Source of the DNA: Oscillospiraceae bacterium NTUH-002-81
GTDB lineage: Bacteria; Bacillota; Clostridia; Lachnospirales; Lachnospiraceae
Assembly (NCBI GenBank): GCA_032620915.1
Contig: CP136052.1
Span: 86,001 to 150,000, forward strand
DNA length: 64,000 nt
Direction of reading: 5' to 3'
The translations under genes and the position numbers were made by a program. Under the pieces are notes generated by a model. The model made no database searches. It was not told the origin of the DNA and worked only from the letters and a program-made list of their open reading frames with translations. Below are positions 28,083-37,546 of this stretch, piece by piece. How positions within the stretch are numbered: position 1 is the stretch's first letter; every line of letters begins with the position of its first letter.

Positions 28083-28961
28083 ATGAGCAAAATTGCAGTT
28101 GTCACCGACAGCAACAGCGGAATCACACAGGCGCAGGCGAAAGCGTGCGGCGTGACGGTGCTTCCCATGCCTTTTTATATTAATGAAGAATTGTTTTATG
28201 AGGATATCAATTTGAGCCAGGAGGATTTCTACGCAAAGCTGGAAGGAAATGCGGATATTTCCACGTCCCAGCCGGCGGTGGGAGATGTGCTGGATCTATG
28301 GAACAGCCTTTTGAAGGAATATGACGAGATCGTGCACATTCCCATGTCCAGCGGCTTAAGCGGCTCCTGTGAGACGGCCATCATGCTGGCCCAGGATTTT
28401 GACGGCAAGGTGCAGGTGGTGAACAACCAGCGGATTTCCGTCACCCAGCGGCAGGCAGTGCTGGACGCGAAGACACTGGCTGAGCGGGGAAAGAGCGCGG
28501 CAGAGATCCGGGAATATCTGGAGCGTACGAAATTTGATTCCAGCATTTACATCACCGTGGATACGTTGAAATATCTGAAAAAGGGCGGTCGGATCACACC
28601 GGCAGCGGCAGCTCTCGGCACCCTGCTTCGGATCAAACCGGTGCTGCAGATCCAGGGAGAAAAGCTGGATGCTTTTTCCAAGGCGCGGACGATGAAACAG
28701 GCCAAGGCGACCATGCTTCATGCCATGCAGGCTGATTTCAAAGACCGGTTCCACACGGATGAGCAGGCAGAGGAAATGTGGATCCAGGTGGCATACAGCG
28801 GCACCGACCGCACAGAGGCGGAGGCGTTCAAGGCAGAGCTGCAGGCACTGTATCCGAACCACGAGATCGTGATGGATCCGCTGTCTTTGAGCGTCTCCTG
28901 TCACATCGGGCCGGGCGCGCTGGCTATCGCCTGCACGAAAAAACTCGCTGAAAATAAGTAG
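28083..28961 (+). CDS. DegV family fatty-acid-binding protein
   Basis: 292 residues. It starts MSKIAVVTDSNSGIT and contains ISTSQPAVGDVLDLW, HIPMSSGLSGSCETA and LKYLKKGGRITPAAAALGTL, all DegV hallmarks. DegV/FakB proteins bind a fatty acid and present it to the kinase FakA for phosphorylation. No fakA is in the window, so whether this copy works with one is not known. It stands alone between pdp and a MarR regulator, with its own promoter. Confidence 0.92.
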   Translation: MSKIAVVTDSNSGITQAQAKACGVTVLPMPFYINEELFYEDINLSQEDFYAKLEGNADISTSQPAVGDVLDLWNSLLKEYDEIVHIPMSSGLSGSCETAIMLAQDFDGKVQVVNNQRISVTQRQAVLDAKTLAERGKSAAEIREYLERTKFDSSIYITVDTLKYLKKGGRITPAAAALGTLLRIKPVLQIQGEKLDAFSKARTMKQAKATMLHAMQADFKDRFHTDEQAEEMWIQVAYSGTDRTEAEAFKAELQALYPNHEIVMDPLSLSVSCHIGPGALAIACTKKLAENK

Positions 28962-29081
28962 TGCGGGCCTGAATGTATACCGAGCAGAGCAGCGACAGAA
29001 TAAAGAAGGAACTTTGTACAATAGTGGAAAGTCAATGCCAGAGTATAAAGAGTAATGAAGAAATGAAGTAAGGAGGGCGCC

Positions 29082-29516
29082 GTGGATACTTACCAGACCA
29101 TCAATGATGTGCTTGTCCGGCTGTTTCGGGAGATCATGGATCAGGAGCAGAAGGCGATCATCACGGAACAGTTCCGTGACATCACCAACAACGATATGCA
29201 TATAATAGAAGCGATCGGTATCGAGGAGCCGCGCAACATGTCCTCCGTGGCCAAAAGCCTCTCCGTGACAGTGGGCACCCTGACCATTGCGGTGAATGCC
29301 CTTGTGAAAAAAGGGTATGTAGACCGGGTGCGCAGCGAGGCGGATCGGCGGGTGGTGCTCTTATCCCTGACGGAAAAGGGGGAGAAGGCCTACTATCACC
29401 ATGAAAAATTTCACCGGGACATGGTGGATGCCGTCATCGGGCAGCTTTCCCCGGAGGAGCAGGTGGTTCTGGCAAAGGCGCTTACCAACTTAAGTGAATT
29501 TTTTCGGAAATTCTGA
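29082..29516 (+). CDS. MarR-family regulator (FabT-like)
   Basis: 144 residues with a winged helix: NDMHIIEAIG, SSVAKSLSVTVGTLTIAVNALVKKG in outline, and the wing VRSEADRRVVLLSLTEKG. The pattern resembles FabT, the fatty-acid synthesis repressor, but no fab genes follow here, so the target is open. The start is GTG 29082 with AAGGAGGGCG before it. It follows degV at 120 bp, which might hint at a shared lipid theme. Confidence 0.85.
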   Translation: MDTYQTINDVLVRLFREIMDQEQKAIITEQFRDITNNDMHIIEAIGIEEPRNMSSVAKSLSVTVGTLTIAVNALVKKGYVDRVRSEADRRVVLLSLTEKGEKAYYHHEKFHRDMVDAVIGQLSPEEQVVLAKALTNLSEFFRKF

Positions 29517-29592
29517 TTCCTGTTCGGAGGCTGGAAGCAGCGTCAAGCACGAAACGTGCGAATCATGATATAGTGACAGTGTTGAATAATGT

Positions 29593-31380
29593 TCAATCCT
29601 GGTTGGCAATGAATTCATCGATTTTCTTCTCTAACAGAGAAAACGGAGCGGGTCCCAGGGACAGCAGGTATTCATGGAAGTCGTACAGACGGAAGTTGGA
29701 TCCCAGTGCTGCCCGGGCCCGTTCTTTTAGTGCGTCAAATTCCAGATAGCCCACGTAGTATTTTAGATAGTTGGCCGGATCTTCCACGATGGCCAGGAAA
29801 ACCTCCCGGGCCGTGGCCGCATCGGTGATGCCGCAGCTGTTCAGGAAAAGATAGGTGTCGTATTCGCTCCACCCGTAATAGTGGATACCCAGATCGATGG
29901 TGCTGTACAGGTTCAGTGCCCAGGCCTTGTTCAGCATGAGCAGCCGGGCCGCGGGTTCTTCCATCCTGCAGATGCCATAGGAGTACAGCTCGGCGTAGGT
30001 GGCCCAGCCTTCCGTGTAGCCGCCGTAGCTCAGGATGCCCTGCAGCGGGTTGGCGCAGTGGGTGCTGCTGTATACGGTCTGATACAGATGCCCCGGGTAG
30101 CCCTCGTGGGCCAGCACGGTGAACAGATCCAGTCCTTCATAATTTTCCCGGGGATTGATGTAGATCACATTGTCCGTCAGCCGGTCGATGGGTGGCGTCA
30201 GGTAAAAGGCCGGGCTGGAAGTGGCCTGCAGGGAAGCGGGAACGTCCCGCACCGTGTAGGAAATGTTGGAAAGCGTCGGAAAATCCCGGCTGATGGCCTG
30301 TTGCAGTGTCTCCAGCGTGTGCTCCGGCGTGCCGGTGTCCAGGGAAAGATCCAGAGAAGCCAAAAGCGCCGGGTGTGCTGCGGCAAGAGACTGGATTTCT
30401 GTGGTGTAGGCCTGACGTTTTTCATCCAGCAGTGCCTGCAGCTGGGCCGGGCTTTTCTCCGAACCGGTGACGGCTTGCACCAGATATCGGTAGTAGTCGC
30501 TGCCTTCCGAAAAATAGCACAGCCCCTTGTCGTTGACACCACTGCCTTTCAGGGCACACAGACTGTTCACCAGCTGCTCGTATGCCGGGAAAACCGTGTG
30601 CTCCAAAAGCCGGGTGTGCTGCGCCAGGTACAGCTGTTTTCTGGCTTCGGGAACATCCGAAAGGGCAGCCAGCTTTTCCTCAAACAGCACCTGCAGATAG
30701 GAGTCCTGCCGTCCCTCGATGAAATCAATACACTGGTCGATGACAGCGTCGGCCACCGCATCCGACAGGAACAGCCCCCGGGCCGCTTTTTCCTGCTCAA
30801 AAGCCACAAGAGAATCGAAGTAGTCCCCCACCTGGGAGAGCAGTTCCAGATAGTCGGTCACATCCTGCTCTGTGTAAAAGGCATACTCGGCCAGCAGAAT
30901 GGGAAGCTGTGCCTGTACTCCCAGGGTGGGGCTGAGCGGTTCTTCGTAGAAGTACCAGTCGTAGCTCTCCATTTCTTCCTGCAGCGCGTCCTCCAGCACA
31001 TCCCAGGTAAATTTCTCCGATTCGTTCAGGGCAGAGCGGTCAATCCCATGAAGAGCGGCCAGTGTGTTTTCTGTGCGGATCCGTTCTTCCTCCGGAAGAG
31101 CGGCGGAAATCATCCCCAGATGCACAGGCTGCCTGGCAATGCCGTAGCTTTCGGGATCGGCCAGTGTATAGTGCAGATTCAGCGTGGAGGAGGAAGCTTT
31201 TTCCTGAAAATACCGGTCCGTGAGAGCGGAAAGCGCTGCGGAGGCGTCTGCGTCGTCGATATTTGTCGAAAAAGAAAGAAAATGAAAAGAAGAGAGGTTT
31301 GCCGGGCGGGCAAAGAACAGGCAGAGAACAGTGGCAGCCAGCGCCAGTCCCATTACAGGGAGAAGAACCTTTTTTCGCAT
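29593..31380 (-). CDS. Secreted DUF885 metallopeptidase
   Basis: 595 residues. The signal peptide is at residues 1-25 (RKKVLLPVMGLALAATVL). The zinc site reads LAHEGYPGHLYQ, with a downstream YTEGWATYAEL, typical of DUF885, a gluzincin-like group of carboxy- or dipeptidases. The start at 31380 follows AAGGAGCC; the frame is open far upstream but through the metG leader on the other strand. It converges with marR and is divergent from metG. Confidence 0.88.
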   Translation of the reverse strand: MRKKVLLPVMGLALAATVLCLFFARPANLSSFHFLSFSTNIDDADASAALSALTDRYFQEKASSSTLNLHYTLADPESYGIARQPVHLGMISAALPEEERIRTENTLAALHGIDRSALNESEKFTWDVLEDALQEEMESYDWYFYEEPLSPTLGVQAQLPILLAEYAFYTEQDVTDYLELLSQVGDYFDSLVAFEQEKAARGLFLSDAVADAVIDQCIDFIEGRQDSYLQVLFEEKLAALSDVPEARKQLYLAQHTRLLEHTVFPAYEQLVNSLCALKGSGVNDKGLCYFSEGSDYYRYLVQAVTGSEKSPAQLQALLDEKRQAYTTEIQSLAAAHPALLASLDLSLDTGTPEHTLETLQQAISRDFPTLSNISYTVRDVPASLQATSSPAFYLTPPIDRLTDNVIYINPRENYEGLDLFTVLAHEGYPGHLYQTVYSSTHCANPLQGILSYGGYTEGWATYAELYSYGICRMEEPAARLLMLNKAWALNLYSTIDLGIHYYGWSEYDTYLFLNSCGITDAATAREVFLAIVEDPANYLKYYVGYLEFDALKERARAALGSNFRLYDFHEYLLSLGPAPFSLLEKKIDEFIANQD

Positions 31381-31417
31381 AGGGCTCCTTAAAGCAATCT
31401 TTGGAAAAATATATATG

Positions 31418-31458
31418 TACCAGTTCACCTGAATATTCTTGGCGCGAGTGAACTGGTA
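31418..31458. promoter_or_regulatory. Perfect 11-bp inverted repeat between divergent genes
   Basis: TACCAGTTCAC (31418-31428) and GTGAACTGGTA (31448-31458) with a 19-bp spacer, 38 bp upstream of the DUF885 start. It could be an operator or a hairpin. Confidence 0.5.
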
Positions 31459-31529
31459 AGAGCTAGTCGAGAAAGAGCTGGGAAAGATTTTGCGAACCCT
31501 TGACAATGGGATGTGCTTTGTGATAGGCT

Positions 31530-31876
31530 TTCTCATATATACAATAAGGAAACGCAGGGAAGAAGAGAGTAAGCTTTGCAGGCTGTTTTTCAGAGAGATC
31601 CCCCGGGCGGACGCCTGGCTGTGAGGGGATGAACGGCCGATTGCTGAACATGGCTTCGGAGCGGCGCACCGAGCAATTCTATTTTTAGAAGGGTAAGGCT
31701 GCGACAGGGACCGCCCGTTACAGCGGAGAGAGATTTGCGGGAGACATTTTTCGTATGACAGGAAATTCCGTTCCAGAATGTCCGCAGATCGCTGCTGAGG
31801 TCTTTTTCGTGAGAAAAGGATGAAAAGAAGTGGTACCACGGTATATGCCCGTCTTCTGAAAAGAAGGCGGTTTTTT
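31530..31876 (+). ncRNA. T-box leader of metG
   Basis: The T-box core TGGTACCACGG (31831-31841) matches the family motif that pairs with the tRNA acceptor end, and is followed by a terminator (CCGTCTTCT/AGAAGGCGG, then six T, 31850-31876). The upstream 300 nt has a long structured leader with CAGAGAG and stem-rich sequence expected of stem I. A specifier ATG may be at 31650, in GAACATGGCTTC; that is uncertain. Uncharged tRNA-Met would allow read-through. A TTGACA at 31500-31505 may be the -35. Confidence 0.8.
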
Positions 31877-31921
31877 ATTTCATGGGAAGTGGATTCCTGT
31901 GAATGAGGAAGAAGAGGAGAG

Positions 31922-33907
31922 ATGAACATGGATAAGAAGAAGTTTTATATGACCACCGCCATTGCCTATGCGTCCGGCAAGCCGCACATTGGCAATACCT
32001 ACGAGATTGTGTTGGCAGACAGCATTGCCAGATTCAAGAGAGAGCAGGGTTATGACGTATTTTTCCAGACAGGAACCGACGAGCACGGCCAGAAGATCGA
32101 GCTGAAGGCAGAGGCCGCAGGCGTGACACCCAAGCAGTTTGTGGATGATGCGGCAGGCGAGATCAAGCGGATCTGGGATCTGATGAATACTTCCTATGAT
32201 AAATTCATCCGCACCACGGACGATTATCATGAGAAACAGGTACAGAAGATCTTCAAAAAACTGTACGACAAAGGCGATATTTACAAGGGGTATTATGAGG
32301 GGCTGTACTGTACGCCCTGCGAGTCCTTTTTCACAGAATCTCAGCTGGTGGACGGTAAATGCCCGGACTGCGGCAGAGAGGTACAGCCTGCGCGGGAAGA
32401 GGCTTATTTCTTCCGCATGAGCAAGTACGCAGACCGCCTCATCGAGCACATCAACACCCATCCGGAGTTTATCCAGCCGGTGGCACGCAAAAATGAGATG
32501 ATGAACAACTTCCTTCTGCCGGGCCTGCAGGATCTGTGCGTATCCAGAACGTCCTTTACCTGGGGCATTCCGGTGGACTTTGATCCGAAGCATGTGGTGT
32601 ATGTATGGCTGGACGCCCTGACCAACTACATCACCGGTATCGGTTACGACTGCGACGGAGACAGTACCGAGCAGTTTAAGAAGGACTGGCCCGCAGATCT
32701 GCACCTGATCGGCAAGGACATCATTCGTTTCCATACGATCTACTGGCCGATTTTCCTCATGGCGCTGGATCTGCCGCTGCCCAAGCAGGTATTCGGACAT
32801 CCGTGGCTGCTGCAGGGCGATGGCAAGATGAGCAAATCCAAGGGAAATGTCATCTATGCGGATGATCTGGTGGATATGTTCGGCGTGGATGCGGTTCGCT
32901 ATTTTGTGCTGCATGAGATGCCTTTCGAGAATGACGGCGTCATCACCTGGGAACTGATGGTAGAGCGGATGAACTCCGACCTGGCCAACACCCTTGGAAA
33001 TCTGGTAAACCGTACCATTTCCATGTCCAACAAATATTTTGACGGCGTGGTGCGCAATGCCGGTGTGAACGAGCCGGTGGATGAGGAGCTCAAAAGTGTT
33101 GTGCTGGCGGCACCGAAGAAGGCTGCAGAACGCATGGAAGAGCTGCGGGTGGCAGATGCTATTTCCGAGATCTTTACGCTGTTCAAGCGCTGCAATAAAT
33201 ATATCGACGAGACGATGCCTTGGGCACTGGCCAAAGAAGAGGATAAGAAGGAACGTCTGGAAACCGTGCTTTACAACCTGGTAGAGAGCATTTCCATCGG
33301 CGCTTCCCTGCTGTATGCGTTTATGCCGGAGACCTCCGAGCGGATCCTTGCCCAGATCAACGGCAAGAAGAGAAGCCTGGATTCTATGGACACTTTCGGC
33401 CTGTATGAGAACGGCACGAAAGTCACCGACAAGCCGGAGATCCTCTTTGCCCGTCTGGACATCAAGGACGTGCTGGAAAAGGTGGAGGCGCTGAAAGCAG
33501 CGCAGCAGGCAGCTTCCGGTGCAGCCGAGGAAAAGGCTGAGGAAAAAGAAGAGGCGCCCGTCATCGACATCGAGCCTAAGGCGGAGATCGAGTACGACGA
33601 TTTCTCCAAATTACAGTTCCAGGTAGGCGAGATCATTTCCTGTGAGGCAGTGAAGAAGTCCAAGAAGCTGCTGTGCTCTCAGGTAAAGATCGGCAGCCAG
33701 GTGAAACAGATCGTGTCCGGTATCCGCAAATACTACACACCGGAAGAGATGGTGGGCAAGAAGGTGATGGTTCTGGTGAACCTGAAACCGGCCACCCTGG
33801 CAGGCGTGGTATCTGAGGGAATGATTCTCTGTGCAGAAGATGCAGAGGGTAATTTAAGTATCATGGCACCGGAGAAGAAGATGCCTGCCGGCGCAGAGAT
33901 CTGCTAA
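31922..33907 (+). CDS. metG: Methionyl-tRNA synthetase
   Basis: 661 residues. The HIGH-type motif is GKPHIGNTYE, KMSKS is GKMSKSKGN, and a zinc knuckle has CTPCESFF and CPDCGRE. A charged linker (about residues 520-560) leads to a C-terminal OB-fold tRNA-binding domain (FQVGEIISCEAVKKSKKLLC, then KPATLAGVVSEGMIL), which also makes the dimer. The start is ATG 31922 with GAGGAGAG immediately upstream, or ATG 31928. Control by the T-box just upstream. Confidence 0.97.
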   Translation: MNMDKKKFYMTTAIAYASGKPHIGNTYEIVLADSIARFKREQGYDVFFQTGTDEHGQKIELKAEAAGVTPKQFVDDAAGEIKRIWDLMNTSYDKFIRTTDDYHEKQVQKIFKKLYDKGDIYKGYYEGLYCTPCESFFTESQLVDGKCPDCGREVQPAREEAYFFRMSKYADRLIEHINTHPEFIQPVARKNEMMNNFLLPGLQDLCVSRTSFTWGIPVDFDPKHVVYVWLDALTNYITGIGYDCDGDSTEQFKKDWPADLHLIGKDIIRFHTIYWPIFLMALDLPLPKQVFGHPWLLQGDGKMSKSKGNVIYADDLVDMFGVDAVRYFVLHEMPFENDGVITWELMVERMNSDLANTLGNLVNRTISMSNKYFDGVVRNAGVNEPVDEELKSVVLAAPKKAAERMEELRVADAISEIFTLFKRCNKYIDETMPWALAKEEDKKERLETVLYNLVESISIGASLLYAFMPETSERILAQINGKKRSLDSMDTFGLYENGTKVTDKPEILFARLDIKDVLEKVEALKAAQQAASGAAEEKAEEKEEAPVIDIEPKAEIEYDDFSKLQFQVGEIISCEAVKKSKKLLCSQVKIGSQVKQIVSGIRKYYTPEEMVGKKVMVLVNLKPATLAGVVSEGMILCAEDAEGNLSIMAPEKKMPAGAEIC

Positions 33908-33940
33908 AAAAGAATTGACTTAAAATAGCATGTGAATAAA

Positions 33941-33988
33941 AAGAACCCTTTTGCATCCGTCATAACAGGCGATGCAAGAGGGTTCTTT
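33941..33988. terminator. Bidirectional terminator after metG
   Basis: AAGAACCCTTTTGCAT pairs with ATGCAAGAGGGTTCTT, flanked by A-rich and T-rich ends; it serves metG and the convergent SGNH gene. Confidence 0.85.
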
Positions 33989-34009
33989 GTTGTGGTGGGA
34001 TGGCTGTGT

Positions 34010-34834
34010 TTAAAATGCGGCAGCCAGAAAATTGCGGAACTTTAATTTCAGCCAGTTGCGGCGGATAATGGGAATGCCCCTGATGGATGCCAGGGAGGCG
34101 GTGACGTAATCGGCGATCTTCGTCTGCCCTTCATCGTTGGGATGCAGGCCGTCCACCAGATAATCCTTGTCATCCCCGTGGGTGAAATCCAGTTCATCCG
34201 CATGGTAGAGATCGATGGAATCTACCTGGGGATATTTGTCTGCAATGGTGTTGATCTGGTTCGCATAGTCTTCCAGTTCATATCCTTCGTCGTTGGCACC
34301 GGTCTGATCGTACCGCTTCAGCGGTGTCAGCGCGATAATCTTACTCGTCGGATAATCGTGTTCCAGCCCGCTGAACAGCAGGTTCAGGGAACCGGAGAAG
34401 GTCTCGGCAGAATCGTCATCGTCATCTCCCATGGGAACATTCAGCGAATAGTCGTTGACGCCACCGAATACGAAGATGATGTCTGCATCCTTTTCCATCT
34501 TGGGAGCACGGGAGAGGAAAGAAAGATTCTCGTTCTCTTCCTCAGAAAGCGCCGGGTTGACAGTATCCGAAATCGGAGAGCTGGGTAATCCGTAATTATT
34601 TACCTTGTCTGCGCCAAGAACTTTGGCAACCTGATTCACATACACGTTGCCGGAATCATCCGTTCCGCTTCCATAGGTGATACTGTCCCCGAGGGCGTTG
34701 ATAACCAGCGAGCTGTCCCGGGTGGATGAGGTGTCCGTATCCTTCGAGGTGCAGCCGCTTAAATATACGGCGCTGGCGAGTACGAATATGGAAAGAAGCA
34801 GAGCGAGCCATTTACGTTTGTTGAATAAATTCAT
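34010..34834 (-). CDS. SGNH/GDSL-hydrolase lipoprotein
   Basis: 274 residues. A lipoprotein signal with lipobox YLSGC (about residue 27) is followed by a GDSL esterase fold: block I ALGDSITYGSG, block III FGGVNDYS, block V DGLHPNDEG with catalytic Asp and His. Such enzymes de-esterify lipids, acetyl groups or glycans at the cell surface. The C-terminal 20 residues (IIRRNWLKLKFRNF) form a basic tail not usual for the family. Start 34834 is chosen because AAAGGA lies 9 nt before it. Confidence 0.85.
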   Translation of the reverse strand: MNLFNKRKWLALLLSIFVLASAVYLSGCTSKDTDTSSTRDSSLVINALGDSITYGSGTDDSGNVYVNQVAKVLGADKVNNYGLPSSPISDTVNPALSEEENENLSFLSRAPKMEKDADIIFVFGGVNDYSLNVPMGDDDDDSAETFSGSLNLLFSGLEHDYPTSKIIALTPLKRYDQTGANDEGYELEDYANQINTIADKYPQVDSIDLYHADELDFTHGDDKDYLVDGLHPNDEGQTKIADYVTASLASIRGIPIIRRNWLKLKFRNFLAAAF

Positions 34835-34881
34835 ACTCATCATTCCTTTGAATTGTAAAAGCTGTATCTGTTACTGTACAG

Positions 34882-35445
34882 TCAGGCGGGAAATCCCAGA
34901 TGTTCCAGCAGAATCCTGACACCGATGGCGATGAGGATCAGTCCGCCCGCCAGTTCTGCGCGGGACTTATACCGGGTGCCGAATACATTGCCGACCTTGA
35001 CGCCGATCACGGACAGAAGAAATGTCACAGTTCCGATGAAACAGACGGCGGGAACAATGTCGACCTGCAGGAAAGCAAAGGTAACGCCTACTGCAAGAGC
35101 ATCTATGCTGGTAGCGATGGCAAGGATCACCATGACTTGAAAGCCGACGGACGGATCCGCATGTTCCGCCTCCCGGTCTCTGGATTCGCGTACCATGTTC
35201 AGACCGATAAAGGTGAGAAGAACAAATGCGATCCAGTGATCGACCGCCTGAATGTAGCTTTGAAATCCTATGCCCAGAATGTAGCCAAGCGAAGGCATGG
35301 CAGCCTGAAATCCCCCAAAATACAGACCGATGATGATGGCGTGACGCCAGTTCATCTTCTGCATGGCGAGCCCTTTACAGACTGCAACTGCAAATGCATC
35401 CATTGACAGACCTACTGCCAGAATAAATAACTCTGTTAAACCCAT
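34882..35445 (-). CDS. mntP: Manganese efflux pump MntP
   Basis: 187 residues, six membrane helices, with the paired acidic motifs [14 protein letters not shown] and [14 protein letters not shown] characteristic of MntP. It exports Mn2+ across the membrane. Start 35445 is taken because AGAAAGGA lies at a proper distance; the upstream ATG at 35454 is too close to it. The transcript begins with a yybP-ykoY riboswitch and terminator, the classical arrangement for this gene. Confidence 0.95.
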   Translation of the reverse strand: MGLTELFILAVGLSMDAFAVAVCKGLAMQKMNWRHAIIIGLYFGGFQAAMPSLGYILGIGFQSYIQAVDHWIAFVLLTFIGLNMVRESRDREAEHADPSVGFQVMVILAIATSIDALAVGVTFAFLQVDIVPAVCFIGTVTFLLSVIGVKVGNVFGTRYKSRAELAGGLILIAIGVRILLEHLGFPA

Positions 35446-35506
35446 TATACCCATTTCCTTTCTTAATAAGTAGTGGAATTTTCTTAAAAATTCATTAAGG
35501 TAACAT

Positions 35507-35548
35507 AAAAAACGAGACTTATCTACAGAAAAACTGTAGATAAGTCTC
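35507..35548 (-). terminator. Riboswitch terminator of mntP
   Basis: On the minus strand GAGACTTATCTACAG pairs with CTGTAGATAAGTCTC and runs into TTTTTT (35507-35512). GAGAC also closes the aptamer, so the two structures compete. Confidence 0.88.
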
Positions 35549-35640
35549 GTTATAGCCGATAAAATCGCCATGAACAGAGCCAGACGGCCGCCGTCAGAAT
35601 GTTGACCCTGTTACACCGGAGGTGCTAACTACTCCCTTAC
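35540..35640 (-). ncRNA. yybP-ykoY (manganese) riboswitch before mntP
   Basis: Minus-strand AAGGGAGTAG (around 35629-35638), the hallmark hairpin GTCAACATTCTGACG, and closing GAGACTTATC. These match the family core closely. It should turn mntP on when Mn2+ is high. Confidence 0.9.
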
Positions 35641-35679
35641 CTATTGATAAAGTATAATCAATAGGTGGACAAAAGTCAA
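35640..35679 (-). promoter_or_regulatory. mntP promoter with palindrome over the -10
   Basis: Minus-strand TTGACT (35674-35679), 17 bp, TATACT (35651-35656). CCTATTGAT (35640-35648) and ATCAATAGG (35657-35665) form a 9-bp dyad straddling the -10, a possible repressor site. Confidence 0.75.
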
Positions 35680-35771
35680 ACAGTTTCCGGATTTTTTTCA
35701 TGCCCCTTGCATTTTACCCTGCTATCGCATACACTAGTAACAGCGGTAAATCGCGATTTGGAGGAAAACCG

Positions 35772-36545
35772 ATGATTTTTGAAAGCCATGCGCATTATGA
35801 CGATGAGGCATTTGACGGGGACAGGGAGACGCTTCTTGCCGGTATGCAGGAAAATGGAATTGAATATATTATCAACGTTGGGGCAGATCTGGCGTCCACG
35901 GGAAGGAGCATTGCCCTGGCGGAGCGCTATCCGTTCATCTATGCGGCTGTGGGCGTTCACCCGGACGGTGTGGGAGAGCTGAATGAGGAGAATTTTCAGT
36001 GGCTGCGGGAGCAGTGTGCCCACCCGAAGGCTGTGGCAGTGGGGGAGATCGGCCTGGATTATTACTGGGACACCGCGCCCAGACAGCAGCAGCGGGAATG
36101 GTTTGTGCGGCAGATGGAGCTGGCGGTGGAGACGAAGCTGCCGGTCATCATCCACAGCCGGGAGGCCGCCCAGGAGACGTTCGAGCTTATCAGCCAGCAT
36201 CATGCCCATACCACCGGTGGTGTCATCCACTGCTATTCCTATTCGAAGGAAATGGCGCTGGAATATGTGAAAATGGGTTATTATATCGGGATCGGCGGCG
36301 TGGTGACGTTTAAGAATGCCCGGAAATTAAAGGAGACAGCGGAGGCGGTGCCCCTGTCCTCCATTTTGCTGGAGACGGATTCGCCGTATCTGGCGCCGGT
36401 GCCCAACCGGGGAAAACGGAATTCCTCTCTGAACCTGCCGTATGTGGCCCAGGAGATCGCACAGATCAAAGGGATCACGGCAGAGGAGGTCATTGAGACA
36501 ACGAACCGCAACGCGAAAAAACTGTTTCTGGAAGGGAGAGCGTAA
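35772..36545 (+). CDS. tatD: TatD family DNase
   Basis: 257 residues. It has ESHAHYDDEAF (HxH metal site), VAVGEIGLDYYWD, VIIHSREAAQE, GGVIHCYSYS and ETDSPYLAPVPNRGKRN, the full TatD set. It is a metal-dependent deoxyribonuclease, probably for DNA repair or quality control. ATG 35772 has GGAGG 7 nt upstream. rsmA begins 1 bp after its stop, a pairing common in Firmicutes. Confidence 0.95.
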   Translation: MIFESHAHYDDEAFDGDRETLLAGMQENGIEYIINVGADLASTGRSIALAERYPFIYAAVGVHPDGVGELNEENFQWLREQCAHPKAVAVGEIGLDYYWDTAPRQQQREWFVRQMELAVETKLPVIIHSREAAQETFELISQHHAHTTGGVIHCYSYSKEMALEYVKMGYYIGIGGVVTFKNARKLKETAEAVPLSSILLETDSPYLAPVPNRGKRNSSLNLPYVAQEIAQIKGITAEEVIETTNRNAKKLFLEGRA

Positions 36546-36546
36546 C

Positions 36547-37416
36547 ATGGCGCCGACACTTGGCAATCCGAAAAATACGATAGAAGTTTTGAATAAATAC
36601 CAGTTCATGTTTCAGAAAAAGTTCGGACAAAACTTTCTGATCGATACCCATGTACTGGAGAAGATCATCCAGTCCGCCAACATTACAAAGGAAGATTTTG
36701 TGCTGGAGATCGGGCCGGGCATCGGTACCATGACCCAGTATCTGGCCGAGGCTGCCCGGGAAGTGACGGCGGTGGAGATCGACCGGAACCTCATTCCGAT
36801 CCTGAAGGACACGCTGTCCGGCTACGACAACGTGAACGTCATCAACGAGGACATTCTGAAGGTGGATATCTGCCGTCTGGCACAGGAGAAGAACGGCGGC
36901 CGCCCCATCAAGGTGGTGGCAAACCTTCCCTATTATATTACGACACCCATCATCATGGGGCTGTTTGAGAGCCATGTGCCGCTGGACAGCATCACCATCA
37001 TGGTGCAGAAAGAGGTGGCTGACCGGATGCAGGTGGGCCCCGGCACGAAGGATTACGGCGCTCTTTCTCTGGCGGTGCAGTATTATGCCCAGCCCTACAT
37101 CGTGGCCAATGTGCCGCCCAACTGTTTCATGCCCCGGCCCAAGGTAGGGTCTGCGGTGATCCGCCTGACCCGCTATGCCCAGCCGCCGGTGCAGGTGGAC
37201 GATGAGAAAAAGATGTTCCGTCTTGTTCGCGCTTCCTTCAACCAGCGCCGGAAAACGCTGGTCAACGGGCTGAACAATTCCCCGGAAGTGCATGCCACAC
37301 GTGAGGCGGTGCTGGCAGCACTGGAGCAGATGGGGCTGTCCCCCACTGTGCGCGGGGAAGTGCTGACACTGGAGCAGTTTGCGCAGCTGTCCAATCTTCT
37401 GGTGGAAGAGGCGTAG
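36547..37416 (+). CDS. rsmA: 16S rRNA dimethyladenosine methyltransferase
   Basis: 289 residues. It opens with a short segment and KKFGQNFLID, then the SAM motif LEIGPGIGTMTQYLAE and catalytic NLPYYITTPI (NLPY). It dimethylates two adjacent adenines near the 3' end of 16S rRNA during 30S assembly. The start is ATG 36547, right after tatD; the open frame upstream lies inside tatD and is not used. Confidence 0.96.
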   Translation: MAPTLGNPKNTIEVLNKYQFMFQKKFGQNFLIDTHVLEKIIQSANITKEDFVLEIGPGIGTMTQYLAEAAREVTAVEIDRNLIPILKDTLSGYDNVNVINEDILKVDICRLAQEKNGGRPIKVVANLPYYITTPIIMGLFESHVPLDSITIMVQKEVADRMQVGPGTKDYGALSLAVQYYAQPYIVANVPPNCFMPRPKVGSAVIRLTRYAQPPVQVDDEKKMFRLVRASFNQRRKTLVNGLNNSPEVHATREAVLAALEQMGLSPTVRGEVLTLEQFAQLSNLLVEEA

Positions 37417-37546
37417 AATATTTAACGGAAACAAGAACAGCAGTTGAAAAGTACGCTGAACAAGATAATAGAATTACTGAGAAACCGGTTCTTAAAATAA
37501 GGAATCCGAATAGAAATAGGATAGAAAATATTTTAAGGAGCCGGAT

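Noticed and set aside
29881..31392. Plus-strand 503-codon frame opposite DUF885
   Set aside because: Antisense shadow; the minus frame has a signal peptide and zinc site.
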